This document shows, piece by piece, positions 1 to 11,682 of a DNA stretch of 64,000 nt. How positions within the stretch are numbered: position 1 is the first letter of the stretch; each line of letters starts with the position of its first letter. Location of the stretch: the NCBI GenBank assembly GCA_900169235.1, contig FWCC01000268.1, positions 149,341 through 213,340 of the forward strand, given 5' to 3'. The notes under the pieces were generated by a model. It was given only the letters and a program-made list of their open reading frames with translations, was not told the DNA's origin and did no database searches. Made by a program: the position numbers and the translations under genes. The stretch comes from Zarea fungicola (lineage: Eukaryota; Ascomycota; Sordariomycetes; Hypocreales; Cordycipitaceae).

Positions 1-1097
1 TTTGGGTGGGTGTCATTTGCTGGGAGTGAGGGGAATGTGGCAAACGGAACCGAGCGGGCACTCAGCCCACAGTCCGACTACCTAGTAGGCATCTAGACGA
101 GTCGAGAACATACTTGAAAGGCATCAAAGGCGTGTAATTGAATTGGCGTATTTATGTTCCTCTCATCTCCGCTGATCGTATACAAGCGGGATAAGAGTCC
201 ATCCGGTGAAAGGATAAACGGTGGCTACAGCCACTTGCGGGGATTTATCCTATATCGACAGTAATTCTCTGCCACAAATGCTTGTTTCGACCTGTCAGTG
301 TCAAAGCGCCGATGAGAAGCAATGTGTGTGTGAAGCAATGGAAGGTTCATTGATTACCTCCCCGCCCAATTACCACCAAAGCCAGGACAGGTTAGCAAGG
401 CGGAAGTAGCTAGGTGGCCACTACACCATTGACCATATATAAACGAATAGAAAACAAGCGACGGGAGACGATAGACCAGCTTGGGTTGTTATATTAGGTC
501 TAATATAACGCGGCGAGGGGGTGGCGTGTGCTATTCCCCTACTGCACATCTCTGTGCCTAGCAAGCTTTGAAATTCCTAGCTTGACCATCCGTTCGTATT
601 ATGAGCCTGTGATTGACTGGTACAGGTCCAATGGCTTTTTCTAGGCAGTGGCGGATGAATTCCCGCCGAGCGAAGCCCCGATAGCCGTCAGTGTTGTTGT
701 TGGCTATGTCCTGGGGAGTGCATTGATGGTGGCGTTTCAGAATGACAGGGTTAGCAGGATTGTTGTGATCCGTGGAAAGGCCAGTGGGTGAAGCCATATT
801 TTTTTTTTTTAAAAAAAAAAAAAAATTGACACGCTGTTTTCGATGAATTATGTGGTAGTTACGGATAGTCACTCTGTCAAGGCGAAACGTATGTAATTAT
901 CTTTTGAGATGGATTGCGTCCGCATCGTGTTTCAAGAGTGGCGAAGAACAGGAGGCTCGAGCGGCATGAAGAGCAAGTAAGCTGCGGCAGGTGAAAACTC
1001 TTGACTCGGTCATTATCGTTACAGCCAGAGAGAGTATCAATATAGTACACTTTTGGAAGAATAAAAATGCAAAAATGCGAAAAAAAAAATCATTACT
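1..1097. other. Gene-free stretch
   Basis: No convincing coding region, RNA gene or transposon is visible. Short open frames on both strands lack family features. The one structural landmark is the T/A palindrome near 799-825, listed separately. Confidence 0.5.
799..825. repeat. Poly(T)-poly(A) palindrome
   Basis: A run of 12 T is followed directly by 15 A. This makes a perfect self-complementary block of about 24 bases with no loop. It could extrude as a cruciform or simply be a slippage-prone homopolymer pair. No gene uses it as an obvious terminator. Confidence 0.8.
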
Positions 1098-1182
1098 CTC
1101 CGGTACAGGGAATCGAACCCTGGGCTGCTCGGATCAAGGATCTCTTGAGAGCGAGCGATGTTAGCCACTACACCATACCGGA
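1098..1182 (-). tRNA. tRNA-Glu (anticodon CTC) with 13-nt intron
   Basis: Read on the minus strand, this folds as a full cloverleaf. The acceptor strands TCCGGTA and TACCGGA pair, with discriminator G. The D-arm reads GTGTAGTGGCTAAC, as in fungal tRNA-Glu, and the T-arm carries GGTTCGATTCC. The anticodon stem GCTCG pairs with CGAGC. The anticodon CTC lies at 1147-1149 and decodes GAG. Thirteen extra bases at 1133-1145 follow position 37, the canonical nuclear tRNA intron site. The mature tRNA would be 72 nt before CCA addition. Confidence 0.93.
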
Positions 1183-2045
1183 TAATGGATTTTTTAGGAA
1201 GTAACATGTATTTAAGAAGAGACGTCTCTGTCGTAAAAGAATCAATAAACAATGATGTCTACCGCAGTTTCATCAGGGACAATGCAGGTTCGATGTGAAA
1301 CATGTCCCATATTGGAGCTGTTTTGTTGCTTAGTGTGGGGACAGTGAGACCTAGCTGACATTGTTAGGGAAGAGCGACCTGACTGATGCAGCGTGAAACA
1401 GCAGTACATATGTGGCAGAAATGTGAATAGGCAGAGTTTTGTTTTTTTAACGACGTAATTTGTCATGATTCAGGAGAATGGATTCCTTGTCGACACATTA
1501 AATTATAACGAAATCGCTTCACGTTCTATGGAATAATAGTATCCTACAGATATCCGCTACTCGGAAGTGGTTACCTAATCTTCATCTCAACGGCTTTGTC
1601 TCAAGCTGGTTAGAGACTAATTAGTTCAGAGAAGAGGAAGGTGGGGCGACAGTGACAGCTGCTGAGCTAAGCAATAAGGCAAGTGGCACTTTCTTCCAGG
1701 GCGGCTTGGTCGGTCTGCCTCTTGTCCGAAACATGCGTCTTGGCTTCCTTTTTAATACTAGCGCCTTCTTTGACACCCTGCAGCGCATCTCTGCTTTCCA
1801 GCGGCGAGCAACTCAACGCCATCATTACCCAGTGTAGTCTGGGTGCAAACGGCAGGAAAAAAATTCTTTTAGCACTGGCTACAAGCCATGGACTGGATAG
1901 CCCTGTTCACCAACGTGATCACCATTTAGAGACAAGCCATTTGAACTGGGCCTACCGTCCGTCAATAATCGCCCTGGCTGACTCTACCTGCTGACTGCCT
2001 ATCGCCCCCGCCAGTTGCCCAGGCCAAACAACACTATTCCCGGCC
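1183..2045. other. Intergenic, upstream of Zn2Cys6 regulator
   Basis: No supported gene. It must hold the promoter of the regulator starting at 2046, but no distinctive site stands out. Confidence 0.4.
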
Positions 2046-3794
2046 ATGGTTTCAGCGGAGGCCTCGTCCAAGCCTTGCCATAACTGCAGGCGGCAGCGGC
2101 TACGTTGTGACCGCTCGTATCCACACTGCAACAAATGTACCAATGCCGGCAAGGAATGTTTGGGTTATGGGAAGCTTTTTCGATGGACTGGTGCTGTCGC
2201 TAGTCGAGGCAAGTTGGCTGGCCGCAGCTCGAGCGCTCCCGTCGTGGCCGCTGGTGGGCAACTCGGCCAGGACTCGTCAGCCCACTCACCGAAATATTCC
2301 CATTCCACACCAGAATCCATGTCTCAAGAATGTCACGGATCTCCATCCTCATCGTCCTTGTGCAGTGACCGTGACCGTGACCGTGGCTGCCCGAGCGACA
2401 TGCAACTTGTTAGCTCACGGTCCTCTTCTGTCGAATCAGAGCTGAAGACGCCATATATTCTGGTTGATCCGCTATACCAAGATCTTGGCGAATCTCATCG
2501 CTACTATCTTTCGTATTGTATGTAAATAGTCTTCCTATTGTCTAATTCCGGGTCCAGAAACTAATTAAACCACAACAGTCACAAATCGCGTTTGTAAAGA
2601 CTTGGTATCTCATGATGTGCCTTCCGAGAACCCCTTCCGCAGCCTCCTGCCACTCACAAAAGCCCACCCCTTGTTACAGTACATCATCGTCGCGGCGTCC
2701 GCTGCCCACATGTCCAACCTCGTCAGGGCTCCGTTGCCATCGTTGAAAGAGGACCGCATGGTTACCCTCAACCGCGGGAACGCGTCGCGAAAGGCGCTTC
2801 AAGATGCCTTGGTGGCAAAACACAAGGCCTTGAATCTTATGCACACTGCTGTCCAAGATCTTGACGCCACAGGTGGTGATGTAGCTCTCGCTGCGGCACT
2901 ATTTTTTGTCAACGTCGAGCTGATTGAGTCTGGGAAGCATGGCTGGAGGGCTCATCTCGAAGGAGCCGGGAGAATCATGTCTCTGCTTAAGCCAACTGTG
3001 GCAGCTGAAAACGTCTTGAGAGATTACATGTTTTCTGATTGCTTCATGTGAGCCAGTCTGTTCTTCCCCAAATTTGGTTACAGTACTAACAAACTTGCAG
3101 TTACTACATATTGGGTTCCGCTTTTATGCCGATTGCCTTCCAAACTCAAACTTTCTTCGAGGCATCGCAGATTCCTTTGATCCTCGACCGTGCTGCAGCC
3201 AACAGCTACTTGTGCTGCCCACCAGCTATTCTCCAAATCCTTCATGCAGCCTCTCAGCTCTCCAACATGGAGGACAGCTCCGCATCGGCGGGTGAACTTC
3301 AAGCGGCCGGCCTTGCACTGTTGCAACAGGCCCAGACCTTTGACATTCCTACCTGGGCAAACGATTGCAGAATCGTTTCCGTCCTCCACGGAGTTCCAAT
3401 TGCAAGTCGTATCCACGCCGGCTCCGCTCACCGTCTCGCCGCCTGTCTCTACATTCTACAGGCTGTACCGGCTGTCGGTGACGCCGTTGGCCCAGAGTTT
3501 GCTCAAGCCCTGAGCAATGATATATACAAACATCTCGCTAGCATACCGGATGAAGACCCAAACTTCAAAGCTACCACATGGCCGACCTTCATCGTCGGCG
3601 CCGAGGCCGTGAGCGAGGAGCATCGTACCTGGGTCATGAATAGGCTCCAACGCCTGGTTGTAAATTGTCCCTGGGGGTTTCTCTATACAGCAATGGACAC
3701 TCTACAAGTCATCTGGGGGCTGGACAAGGAGAGAACGTCTCGCGGTTGGATTCAGACTCTCAAGGATCCCGATATGAACTTCTTGCTTGTTTGA
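2046..3794 (+). CDS. Zn(II)2Cys6 transcription factor (ACR-2-like)
   Basis: Predicted nuclear DNA-binding regulator of 544 aa. Residues 11-38 form a complete binuclear cluster with spacing C-x2-C-x6-C-x6-C-x2-C-x6-C, starting CHNCRRQRLRC. The following ECLGYGKLFRWTGAVASRGK resembles the family annotated as acriflavine sensitivity control protein ACR-2. That resemblance is from memory and moderate. A Ser-rich linker follows, then an alpha-helical C-terminal region of the fungal-specific regulator type. There are three exons: 2046-2517, 2579-3047 and 3101-3794. The donors are GTATGT and GTGAGC, the acceptors ACAG and GCAG, and the phases close exactly to the stop. It is followed on the same strand by the PARG gene. 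Its targets cannot be told from sequence. Confidence 0.88.
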
Positions 3795-3925
3795 GACACT
3801 AGGCTCTGGTCTAGATGAGTCACATGGCCCCCGCATTAGACTCAGCCGCAGCGTCTTCTCTCAACCAAAAAACAGTACGCTCTCAATGAAACGAAAACAC
3901 CAAGAGCACCGAAAGTAAATTGGAG

Positions 3926-5341
3926 ATGATACTGCCTGCGGCATGTGTACTGCCATGCGCTCCGTCTAGGCGCTATATAGACCGCTTCAGCATACTTGAA
4001 GATCAATATGAGGACGGCAATGGACTTGTTCTATTCTGGCCGATCTTAAAGAAGCTTCTAAGCCAAAATATCGCATCATGGTCATCTCTATTGGATCTTC
4101 TTGAAAATATCTCAATCACTATTCGATCTTCTTCTACTACCGCTGGTGACTATGGCACCCTGCGGTGTGCGATTGAAGATGACCCGGATTTTTTTACCGA
4201 TGTGTGGCCTGCCGTTGTACGCTTTGCTCTCGCCTTACCTGAGCATTTCGAAACTGGCGTAATACCCAAGCTTGAACCTGGCCAAATGCTGGCTCTGACA
4301 CGAAGTGAATGCGCATCGCTTGTGGCCCACCAGTTCCTTTGCTCCATTGATTCTCCGCGAGCCGACTTCTACGACTTTAGCATCTGGTACGGCTCCAACC
4401 AGCGGCACCCTGTGGCTGTTGCAGCATATCTCAAGTCCCTGTTTGCGTACTTTAGACTACGTGGTAAACAGCCACTGGCTGAGACTGGGACTGAAACAGT
4501 CCAATTTATGCTATCTTCGGCAGACACGAACAGGGATACAACTGCAAATACGGAGATGTCTGTGCAACCATGGCAAGAGACGCGGCTCTCCTCGATTAGC
4601 ATTGAGTACTTGCCAGCTCATAGCACCAAATTCCAGGAAATTGACCATCAGGGCATTGACGGAGCGGTAGTCATATCTGCTAACAAAGATATTGGCTTTG
4701 GTGAATCTGCTACGCAGGAAGAGTTGCATGTCGGTGCCACACCAGAGGCCTGCGTCGCCGTTCTGTTTACAGTGCGGTTAGAACCAGATCAGGCCCTTTC
4801 TATCAACGGAGCGCAACCCATAATTCGATTTACTGGACAGCGACGAGACATTTCATGGGAATTTTGTAAGCCTCTTGCTGTCGGTGGACGAATGCTTTTT
4901 ATGGACGCTCTCGAACTAGACTTAGTTGAAGCCAATGCGCCGGATACTGGCGCCAGTGATGAGCTACATGGAAACATATTGCCTGATCTTTCCCAAGATA
5001 ATATTAACAGAGAATTGAGAAAAGCGTATGCCGCCTTTTCGTCCTGGCCTCTCACGAGCGGCTCGACTGTTTGGACTGGGCTGTGGGGATGTGGTGCTTT
5101 CAACGGTGAGCCAACTGTCAAGCTTCTCATCCTCTGGGCTGCTGCGTCGCTTGCTGAAAGAAGGCTGCGAATTATACTGGATCATGCAGATGCGAGTTAT
5201 GGCCACAAGTTTGAACAGCTGGTTCAGCGTTTGCCCAAATCCTGGAATGTGCTTGAAATTATATTGCTCCTACAAGAGGTTCCGAAATGCACAGAACGAT
5301 TTACTGTTTTAAAATGGCTTAATGACTATGATGGATTTTGA
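3926..5341 (+). CDS. Poly(ADP-ribose) glycohydrolase (PARG)
   Basis: Single-exon protein of 471 aa. PARG hydrolyses the ribose-ribose bonds of poly(ADP-ribose) made by PARP, mainly in DNA-damage signalling. Two family blocks are visible. The macrodomain catalytic loop reads SANKDIGFGESATQEEL, with the catalytic Glu pair near residues 265-266. A later block reads VWTGLWGCGAFNGEP, matching the conserved TGNWGCGAFGGD segment of PARG. The textbook GGG-x6-8-QEE signature is altered: the glycine triplet reads G-F-G and the spacing to QEE is shorter. I recall similar changes in fungal PARGs but could not check. The start is the ATG at 3926. The gene converges on the ENA ATPase 286 bases away. Confidence 0.9.
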   Translation: MILPAACVLPCAPSRRYIDRFSILEDQYEDGNGLVLFWPILKKLLSQNIASWSSLLDLLENISITIRSSSTTAGDYGTLRCAIEDDPDFFTDVWPAVVRFALALPEHFETGVIPKLEPGQMLALTRSECASLVAHQFLCSIDSPRADFYDFSIWYGSNQRHPVAVAAYLKSLFAYFRLRGKQPLAETGTETVQFMLSSADTNRDTTANTEMSVQPWQETRLSSISIEYLPAHSTKFQEIDHQGIDGAVVISANKDIGFGESATQEELHVGATPEACVAVLFTVRLEPDQALSINGAQPIIRFTGQRRDISWEFCKPLAVGGRMLFMDALELDLVEANAPDTGASDELHGNILPDLSQDNINRELRKAYAAFSSWPLTSGSTVWTGLWGCGAFNGEPTVKLLILWAAASLAERRLRIILDHADASYGHKFEQLVQRLPKSWNVLEIILLLQEVPKCTERFTVLKWLNDYDGF

Positions 5342-5627
5342 TTCCTTTGCGAAAGGAGTTTGGGCGGAATTTCGTTTTTATTGTCTTTAGAAGTAACAAT
5401 CTCGCCCTTGTATTTTTTATTTATTTATCTGAGATATCACATAAATTTTCGCCATCGTTTACCGCACTGTCTTCGTGCCAATGGAATCCAATTCAACTTC
5501 TATCTCTATCATGTAGTCTTGTTTCTCTAATCTACAATGTTGTTGCTGTTTCAACAGTATTATGTTACATGGCCTCGCTTGTTTATAACAGGCGAATGCG
5601 TTTAGTAACATACACGACCCTCGTTTT

Positions 5628-8600
5628 CTATACTACGCTCATGATACCCGGCGCTATCGTCGTCTTTGGCGCCGTGCGACGAAAATACACTCTCTTGCAC
5701 CATTTCCATGTCTCAGTACCGACCATCCACACGCCTACCGAAATAAACACCACTGCCCACTCCCACGTAATGCCCGTGTGCAAAAACACAATATGCGACA
5801 GCCCTGGAATATACACTGTCGGGAAAACAATAGCAAACACAATCGTCACTGAGTAAAACAAAAACTTGTTGCTCCACAGATGCGCCGCCCAGGCACGGAC
5901 TCCATGGGGCATGTAGAAAAAGGATCGGCGGAAATCAATGAGCTCCCAGGAAAAGAGCAAAAATATCCACGTCATTGTTGAGTAGCAGGTGGCTCGGGCG
6001 CGAAAGACATCGTCGCAGGTGGCCGAGTACCGCACGTTACAGTCGGCGCCAAGGTTGCCGTCGTCGAAGCCAAAGAGGACGACGGTGAAGGAGCCTAGGA
6101 CGCAGCAAGCCATGAGGATGCCGTAAATAACCATGTCGAGCATGAACTCTGGGGTGAAGACACCATATTTAAGCTAAGGCACGCACAGGGAAAAGGGAAG
6201 AAGATGTTAGAATTTTGAAGAACATGGACGGAGAAAACATCAGAGAGGGGGGAAAGGGGGAAGGACAGGGCAAATGCTTACATTATGCGGAGGACGATTT
6301 AGAATATCGGGAACCGCCTTTTCAAACCCTAATCCAGTCTCCGTAAAGGCACCCGTACCAAGAAGCATCCATAGAATCTCAACAGGGGACAGCAGGAACA
6401 CAGACACGCCATCCGCGTCTTTGAATGCCAACCCCGTCAACAGCGAAATGACGAAGCCAATGTTGGCCGCCAAGACGTGTAGAATGAATTTCTGGATGTT
6501 ATCAAAAATGCGCCGCCCCTCCTCAATCGCATTGAGAATCGAGGCGAAGTTGTCGTCTGTGAGCACAATGTCCGACGACTCCTTGGCGACGTCGGAGCCG
6601 GTGCCCATGGCAATGCCAATGTCGGCACGCTTCAGGCTCGGACTGTCGTTGACTCCGTCGCCCGTCATGGCAACGTACTTGCCGCGGCGATGAAGCGCCT
6701 CAATCATGCGCACCTTGGTGCTCGGTGCGCAGCGTGCCACGACGAGGGGCAGCTGGGCCATGTCGTCAATCTGCTCGTCCGTCAGGGCGTCAAAGCTCTG
6801 CGCCGTGGTCATGAGTGACGCCGCCACGTCGGCGGCGAGCATCTTCATCGCCTCGTCGCTGGGGAGGATGCCCACGTCCTGGGCAATGGCGCGCGCTGTC
6901 TGGGGGTGATCGCCAGTCAGCATGTGCACGACAATGCCGGCAGTGTGAAATGCGCGGACGCTGGGCGCGGATTCCGGTCGGGGCGGGTCGTAGATGCCTA
7001 CAAGGCCGCAAAAGATGAGACCATGCTCAAAAGCATCGCGCGAGAGTGTTGCATCATGTGCGATTGAGGACGCGTGGATAGTTTCGTCGCTGATTTTTTG
7101 GGCGAGAGCGAGGACGCGGAGGCCTTGACTGGCGAGTGCCTCCATATTGCTGAGGATGTTTTCCTTGGTCGCCTCAGTGAGGTCTCGCACGTCGTCATTG
7201 AAGGCAATTTTAGTGCAAATATCCAGCACACGCTCGACTGCGCCCTTTGTGAAGATGTGCGTCTTGTTGGTTTCGGTGTCTCGGAATAGCACGGACATTT
7301 TCTTGATATCCGAGTCGAACGGAAACTCAGCGACATGTGCCCATTTTGCAGCATGACCCTGTGACAGCACAATTCGATTCCACCCAAATCGCGACGCAAA
7401 TACTTCTATAGCAATCTCGGTTGGTGCGCCGCGAGCTTTCCACTCTGCTGCCTTTTCGTCGCCACCAATAGGAGTGGCTTGCTCAAGGGTGGCCAGGTTT
7501 GCCAGAGAGGCAATGTTGAGATACCATTGCAAAGAAGAATGTTGTGTGGCGTGCTCAGTTGGTACAATTGGTTCCGTCAATGCGCACTTCTCCTCAGTAT
7601 GCTTCATATCCTTGGGTTCTTTCTGCGTGAACGTAACCTGGCCAACTGTCGGGTTGTACACGTCGTTGGTAGTTTCGACAGAATAGGTACCAGAACCTGG
7701 CAGCCAGGCTTTGCGAACTACCATGCGGCCCTGAGTGATGGTGCCCGTTTTATCGGAGCAGACATCTATTGAGGGCTTGTTAGTAGCACTCCAAATGCAA
7801 GGGATGGGAATGAACACATACTGGTCACTCCACCAAGAGCTTCAAGACTCTGCAAGTTTCGAACAATAACATGCCTCTCGAGCATCTTTTTGGTACCGGC
7901 AGCCATGGTCAAAGTCAAGACGAGAAGAAGCGAGACTGGGATAGTACCAATGGCTGTGGTGACAGCATACAGAATGACATCCGTATGAGTCTGGAACTTG
8001 TTGGCTCCCAGAACAATAATGGCGCAGACAACTGCAAAGGCAAGCAGCCATAGGAAGAGCTGCGCGAGCTTCCTTTGTAATGGAGTACCGACAGTGAGAC
8101 CAAAGAATTCCCCAAAAGCCCCAACAGTAGATTTCCATGCCCTCTTCGTGGACGAATGTCTCACGGTACTGTCTTGGATGACCTCCTTGCCATCGTCTTG
8201 AAGGGCTCGAGCAATTAGGCCAATTTCAGTAAACATGCCAGTCGCAAAGACGACACCACGACCGCGACCCTTTGTGATGGTAGTGGAACTAAAGACAACA
8301 TTGAGACGATCACCAGGGCCAGTGTCTTCCTCGAACATCATGGTTGGAATTTTCGATACTGGTGCTGATTCACCAGTCAACAAAGCTTCGTCAGCTTCTA
8401 GATTAACTGCTCCAAAGAGACGAATGTCCGCAGGTACAGAATCGCCAGTGCCAAGATCGACAATGTCACCGGGCACAATCTCGGCCGTTTGGATGTTGAT
8501 GGTGGTGCCATCACGGAATACGTTGCAAGTAGGACGACCGAGCGTCCGAAGGGAATCGATGGTTCTTTCAGCCTGCAGACTCTGGAAGAAGCCAATGAAA

Positions 8601-9012
8601 ATGTTGAGGACGATGATACCGCCCAAGATTCCGCCTTCAATCCAAGCCTTGATCCCGAAACTGGCGGCGAGAGCAAGCAGAAGCACCTAACCCAGGTCAT
8701 TAGCCATCATGCCAAAGTAATTTAAATAATTTGAATACAACATACCAAAGTCATTGCATTGAATATTTGCTCAATAAATATTTTAAGTGGCTGCACGCCC
8801 TTTTTCTGCTCAAGCTCATTGCGTCCAGCGGTGGCAAGACGCTCTGCTGCCTCGTTTGAAGACAACCCAACAGATGGGTCGGTTTTCAGCTCTTTGATGA
8901 CATCATCACTGCTCATACTATGTGCCGGGCGGGACATTGGTGTGTTGGATTGCCCAGAGAAATGAATTGCGGCGGGCAGTGTGCCTGGCGTTGCGGAACT
9001 TATGCTAGACAT
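5628..9012 (-). CDS. P-type ATPase, ENA type (class IID Na+/K+ export)
   Basis: Predicted 1053-aa membrane pump exporting Na+ or K+ at the expense of ATP, important for salt and alkaline tolerance in fungi. The N-terminal cation-ATPase domain (residues ~35-90) is followed by membrane helices. The actuator motif TGES is at 193-196 and the phosphorylation motif DKTGT starts at Asp382. The nucleotide-binding region includes the hinge motif GDGVNDSPSLK, and C-terminal helices follow. The segment after PPHN reading LKYGVFTPEFMLDM favours the ENA class over Ca2+ pumps, though an SPCA/PMR-like role is not excluded. There are four exons: 9012-8746, 8686-7822, 7765-6282 and 6173-5628. The introns are 59, 56 and 108 nt, and all phases close. 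Confidence 0.88.
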
Positions 9013-9678
9013 GTTGTGTGAAGGAGATCGGTCGACACTTGTAAGAAAGAAGACAACGCCATCAACAGAAAAAAAATTAAAATGCAGTCTCGTACAATCT
9101 GAAGTATAGATTGAAGAAGCTAATCTAGGTGGGCAAGGACCTTTTTATTCAGAAACAACACGCTTTGCGGAGAGCGCAGCGTGACCAGCGTTTGTAGCGT
9201 TTGTAACCTTTTGTTGTCCAAGCCCACTGTGAAGCATGTACATTAGATTCCTATTTAGGAAATAGTCTTGTATATTTCAGTGGGTCAAGAATTTTGTCCG
9301 TCTTTGCCTACTTCCAGCCAAGGTGGGAATATTGTCAACTCCGCCATGATGATTTGAGTATTGCGGGTCTGGTATAGTGACTTGCAGCTGCCGTTGGACG
9401 ACAACTTTCCGGCGGAAGAAGAAAGGGGGGTGATTTCTTTTCTATTTGTGCCGAATCTGACGCGGCTGATGGTCTTCGAGCTTCGGTTTCAATGCGTTGT
9501 GGCAGTGTCGATGGGCGGTTAGATTTGGGCTTGGCGGTGCCGTGTCGTACGCTAGACCTGCTTAGGAAGCCAAGTTGCACCTTGGCCTTGCTGTTCGCAG
9601 TTCCTTTCTGTGGCTAACTAACCTTGTCATCCTTGTAATTGTCATCGTTCTTTGATCCTTCATATCCGTGTCAACATC
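9013..9678. other. Intergenic between ENA ATPase and regulator
   Basis: Holds the ATPase promoter and the 3' end of the regulator gene. No further gene, RNA or clear site is visible. A short direct repeat of GCGTTTGTA occurs near 9190-9207. Confidence 0.4.
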
Positions 9679-11682
9679 TCACGTGGAAAACCGCTGGAGT
9701 AGCAACAATGTCTCTCGTCGTTCCAGCAATGACAAGTACGCATCTGTAATTGTTTGATCAGAATACAAGAAAAACGAACGAGAGGCGAAAACAAGGAGGC
9801 AGAGAATTGAAAATAAGGAACAAGGGCAATAGAAAGGACACAGAAGAACTTACCAGCTACAAGCCATCTCCTCCGAAACATTTTCAAACACTTCTTGAGC
9901 ACATCAAAGTTCTCTACAGCATCGCTGTCTGGCCTTGCAATGGCTTCCTCGAGATAAATGGAGGCCGCTTTGTAGTTCACAAACAAAACAAACGGTGATA
10001 TCTTGTCGCCAATTGTATCATAGACTTCGGATATCGTGTTGGCCATTCTTATTGTGGCTTGCAGTCCAAAGGAACTCTCTGGGGAGAAGGTCGGCTCGGA
10101 AGCGAAAGGATGTATTCGCACGCCCTCATGCTGAAATGATGTGGGGTAGTCCAGAAGTAAAATGGCACTAGATTTCTTAGCATCTGCCAAAATTATACAC
10201 CACCGTGTTGTAAATACCTGTAGGTTGTCGCCAGCTGGGTGCAGAGCTCAAGTCTGCGTTGGTCAGCCTCCAGGCGAGAAACGTGAACCAAGGCAAAGAG
10301 AGTGCGCCGGAGCTGCGCTGAATCGGTGGCGCCTGCGGCGACGTCCCGAAGTACAAGACTTAACAAATGCGCGGTTTGGCAAAGACGAGCAAAGCGCCCG
10401 AGCTCTAGATTGGCAGATTGCAGCGTATACGCAGTTTCGATTCCAACTTCCTAAAGAAAGCATCGGCGTCAGCATCCCTGCACCCGCGTGGCTCAAAAGT
10501 TGTTGGTGGTTGGTGCATACTCCACGGTCCCATTTTCTATCATCAATCGGTATGTAGCTCGTTGACTCGGGGTCCGCTGTCACAAGATGACGCTTGGGGT
10601 TGGACAGGTTCATGAACCTTGGTGGGACAGATACGTTAGTTCTGCAGTCAAGGGCGCAAAGTGCAACTCAATGCCCCGGAAGCAACGCGGTTTAAAAATA
10701 AACCTAGAAAATAAAACTCTTCTTAATTGTCTTACCTATCCAGTGCAACAATGGCCCACCATGTACGGCGGCATTCTTCTAGATCCAGGCCCTGGATCTT
10801 CGGCTCAACATTCGCGCTGATAGAGCTATCAACGCCCAATGCAGTCGCATACCTGGCGCAATGCGCAATTGACATGAACGCGGCTGGGTAGATGCCATGG
10901 CCCATTTCGTAGCAAGTAATCAATATGCCGGCTTGCAGGACCATAAGCGACATTATGCCTGTGCTCTCTACCGATTGCCGGAACCACTTTGTCATCTCAT
11001 AGAGCTCCGTTCGCGGGACTACCACGATATCACTAGACAGCTGCATCGCCAGCAGCAGCAGATGTAGCTCTGCGCGATTATGAGTGAGTCGCTTGAGTAG
11101 AAGCTTTGAGAACTGCATTTTGGAGATGATTGGCATCCATATGTGGATGGATGAGTAGAACTTTTGCGCAGTAATCTGAATGTCGGCAATGCCCCCCACA
11201 GCGGCGGCAATCTCGTCGGTCAATACAGAATCAATTTGCAGTGTAGGAAGCTGAAGTTGTGCATGATGAAATACTTCAGGGTCGAGAAAATGCTCCGCAA
11301 CAACATACTGCTGTTGCTGCTGCTGGGGCACATGGAAGTCGATGGCGGCATCCCTGCTCAATGTACTGGCCTGGGATGGGCTCGGTGTATTGAGGAACGG
11401 CTGCGGCTCCTGGGGCGAGGTGGAGAGGTCTGTCTTCTTAGGACGGACTTCCCTGCGTTTACGTCTCTTGGGATAAACACAAGCGACGTTTTTTCTAGAT
11501 AAAAAAAAATTATCAGCTCTTGCGATCAATAGCTTCACACAACCCGGCTTCCCGTCGCCAGTGACATACTGCAAACAAAGCGTGCATTCTGGAGCGATGC
11601 GGTCGCATTTCCGTTTTGCTTCGCGACAGCCAAGACATGCATAATGCGCGACGGTCTTTGGATTCAACTCTTGATTTGCCAT
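9679..11682 (-). CDS. Zn(II)2Cys6 transcription factor with fungal_trans domain
   Basis: Predicted nuclear regulator of 534 aa. The binuclear cluster begins CLGCREAKRKCDRIAPEC and is completed only after splicing, because the first intron cuts between its fifth and sixth cysteines. A basic YPKRRKRRE segment, a polyglutamine run and the middle-homology domain follow (LDLEECRRTWWAIVALDR is typical). There are six exons: 11682-11570, 11494-10736, 10641-10521, 10450-10218, 10167-9854 and 9743-9679. The 10451-10520 intron is inferred because the frame changes there and has a GCTGAC branch and TTTAG acceptor. With it, the total is exactly 535 codons. The gene diverges from the reductase at 12561, which it may control. 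Confidence 0.85.
10783..10801. repeat. 19-nt palindrome inside regulator exon 2
   Basis: AGATCCAGG-C-CCTGGATCT is a perfect inverted repeat within the coding region around Lys-Ile-Gln-Gly-Leu-Asp. It is probably a chance product of codon choice. Confidence 0.5.

Noticed and set aside
5338..5856. 172-codon plus-strand frame after PARG
   Set aside because: It overlaps the 3' end of the ENA ATPase in antisense, and hydrophobic residues arise from T-rich sequence; no family features.
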